A stretch of DNA of 64,000 nt, from contig NZ_BMIQ01000005.1 of NCBI RefSeq assembly GCF_014642635.1, forward strand, positions 1 to 64,000, given 5' to 3'. The stretch is from Aureimonas endophytica (GTDB taxonomy: Bacteria; Pseudomonadota; Alphaproteobacteria; Rhizobiales; Rhizobiaceae). Below, one piece after another: positions 62,707 to 64,000 of this stretch. The notes under the pieces are model-generated. The model saw nothing but the letters and a program-made list of their open reading frames with translations. It did no database searches and was not told where the DNA came from. Every line of letters starts with the position of its first letter. Position 1 is the first letter of the stretch. A program made the position numbers and the translations under genes.

Positions 62707-63840
62707 ATGCTGCGCAGGAACGAATGCGACGAGATCTACAGGGCACTGGTCGCGGAACTCGCCTATAGTATCGTGCCGACCGCGATCATGAGCGCGACGC
62801 TTTTCGGCGTCGGGCTCTATGCCTATCTTCAAGCCGGCGAGCTGCGGCTCATCGCCGTCACGCTCGTCGGCACGCTCCTCAGCCTCGCCAAGATCGGCCT
62901 CATCCTCGCGCATCAGCGGCAGAGCGCGCGAGTCCTCGTCTCGACGCCTCTCGCCCGACGGTTCGAAGCCATGCATGCCGTCATCACCTGGCCGATGGCA
63001 AGCTCGGTCGGGGCGCTCGCGGCGGCGATGTTCCATGCGCCGGTCGAGTCCCTCCACATCGTCGCCACCGCCCTGCTCTTCGGCTATTGCGCCGGCGTCG
63101 TCACCCGCCTGTCGATCCGGCCTTTGATCAGCGCGACGGCCGTGATGCTGGCGGCGGCTCCGCCGCTCGCCACGGCCGCCCTGTCCGGCGTGGGGCCGCA
63201 TATGATCGTCGCCTCGATCTTTCTGGTCTTCCTGCTCGGCTCCCTGGAAACGATCGGCTATGTCTACCGCACGGCGAAGGACCAGATCACCCTGCGCCTG
63301 GAGATGGCCGCGCTCGCCCGGCGCGACCCCCTCACCCATCTCCTCAACCGGCTCGGCCTGCGCGAGGCCTTCGATCAGCTGAAGCAGCGGCCCGGCACGG
63401 TGGTCGCGCTTCACGTCCTCGATCTCGACGGGTTCAAGGCGATCAACGACACCTATGGCCACCATTCCGGCGACCGGCTGCTGAAGGAAGTGGCCAACCG
63501 GCTGAACGGTTTCGCGGAAGGCGGCGCGATCGTCGCCCGCACCGGCGGCGACGAGTTCGTCATCGTCCAGCCCGGCGCGGCGCCGGAGGTCGCGCCGGAC
63601 CCCGCGCTCGGCCCCGCCATCCATGCCAAGCTGACCCGCCCCTACGCCTTCGCCACCGGCGAGGAACATCGCATCGGCCTCAGCCTCGGCTATACGGTCG
63701 CCGCCATCGGCGAGGCGGCGCTGGAGGATCTCATCCGCTGCGCCGACCATGCCGCCTATGCGGCCAAGCGCGGCGGCGGCGGCGTCCGCCACGCGCCCTA
63801 TCCGCCGCCCGCCGCCCGCGTCGTCATGGCGAGGGCCTGA
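62707..63840 (+). CDS. Membrane diguanylate cyclase (GGDEF domain)
   Basis: A 377-residue protein with a hydrophobic N-terminal half of about six helices (SIVPTAIMSATLFGVGLYAYL; LIAVTLVGTLLSLAKIGLIL; MASSVGALAAAM; further segments to about 190). A GGDEF domain follows: DPLTHLLNRLGL, LDLDGFKAINDTYGHHSGD, and an intact RTGGDEF (GGDEF 280-284). The RxxD inhibitory site upstream is absent. It would make c-di-GMP in the cytoplasm. ATG 62707 is preferred over a TTG at 62650. The input domain is unrecognised. Confidence 0.88.
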   Translation: MLRRNECDEIYRALVAELAYSIVPTAIMSATLFGVGLYAYLQAGELRLIAVTLVGTLLSLAKIGLILAHQRQSARVLVSTPLARRFEAMHAVITWPMASSVGALAAAMFHAPVESLHIVATALLFGYCAGVVTRLSIRPLISATAVMLAAAPPLATAALSGVGPHMIVASIFLVFLLGSLETIGYVYRTAKDQITLRLEMAALARRDPLTHLLNRLGLREAFDQLKQRPGTVVALHVLDLDGFKAINDTYGHHSGDRLLKEVANRLNGFAEGGAIVARTGGDEFVIVQPGAAPEVAPDPALGPAIHAKLTRPYAFATGEEHRIGLSLGYTVAAIGEAALEDLIRCADHAAYAAKRGGGGVRHAPYPPPAARVVMARA

Positions 63841-63848
63841 CGGCCGGT

Positions 63849-64000
63849 TCAGGCCTCGCTTTGCGACGCCCCGCCCGTCGCGCCGCGCAGCCATTGCCGG
63901 AAGGCGACCAGCGGCGGGAAGCGGTCGCGCTCGCGCGGCCAGACGAGGTGATAGTTCTCCGCCGAGCGCATCGGGCGCTCGATGATCGGCACCAGTTCGC
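63849..64000 (-). CDS. LysR-type regulator, C-terminal end (cut by window edge)
   Basis: Reading leftward from the right edge, 50 residues end in a TGA at 63849: ELVPIIERPMRSAENYHLVWPRE, then RFPPLVAFRQWL. This is the typical end of the GcvA/AmpR group of LysR effector domains. The DNA-binding part is beyond the window. It converges on the diguanylate cyclase. Confidence 0.65.
   Translation of the reverse strand, partial: ELVPIIERPMRSAENYHLVWPRERDRFPPLVAFRQWLRGATGGASQSEA

Overview
The window is very GC-rich chromosomal DNA, densely coded, with ATGA stop/start overlaps, frequent GTG starts and 3rd-position G/C bias. Gene content (polyol and ribose-type sugar ABC importers, many short-chain dehydrogenases, opine/HCN-synthase-like flavoenzymes, an AllE-type enzyme, REP-like palindromes) points to a free-living heterotrophic alphaproteobacterium, most likely Hyphomicrobiales (Rhizobiales). 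The genus cannot be named from sequence alone. No rRNA, tRNA, CRISPR array, phage gene or transposase was seen. I found no obvious frameshifted genes; the two edge genes are cut by the window.

Layout. (1) 1-10.8 kb: a chemoreceptor cut by the left edge, an alpha-2-macroglobulin/PBP1C pair (yfhM-pbpC type), repeats, a small unknown protein and a single-domain response regulator. (2) 10.8-25.0 kb: a pentitol superlocus. A leftward operon encodes a polyol ABC importer, a xylitol-type dehydrogenase and an L-xylulose-reductase-like SDR. Rightward genes encode a ketose 3-epimerase, a ROK repressor, three SDRs (one strongly resembling ribitol dehydrogenase), a ROK sugar kinase and an inositol-monophosphatase-family phosphatase. 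Three copies of one 19-bp motif lie upstream of these transcription units and are the best candidate operators of the ROK protein. (3) 25.1-45.3 kb: an amine/amino-acid catabolic island with several flavin oxidases, including a three-subunit HcnABC/opine-oxidase-like set, an aldehyde dehydrogenase, a bicupin, HAD and GNAT proteins, a GntR regulator, an ArgE-like deacylase, a complete dipeptide-type ABC importer with a fused double ATPase, a class III aminotransferase and a tartrate/isopropylmalate-type dehydrogenase. Two matching ATTGT-YR-ACAAT palindromes probably mark GntR control.

(4) 45.4-51.9 kb: a hydrolase, a small acidic protein, a ureidoglycine-aminohydrolase-like bicupin, then the complete yjfIJKLMC-type set (DUF2170, PspA, DUF2491, DUF350, DUF1190 lipoprotein, glutathionylspermidine-synthase-like ATP-grasp), arranged as two divergent units. 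(5) 51.9-62.6 kb: a second carbohydrate locus with an SDR, a SorC/DeoR regulator, a split transketolase, a glycerol-kinase-like FGGY kinase, an RbsCBA-type importer, another SDR and a dedicated triosephosphate isomerase. Read as a pathway, this imports an unknown polyol or sugar, oxidises it, phosphorylates it, cleaves it by transketolase and recycles the triose phosphate. (6) 62.7-64 kb: a membrane diguanylate cyclase and the C-terminal end of a LysR-type regulator.

Recurring non-coding structure: three copies (two full, one half) of a composite palindromic element near 7.5, 19.0 and 20.6 kb, an inverted REP-like pair at 9.7-9.9 kb, and a strong hairpin directly after each of the three ABC solute-binding-protein genes.
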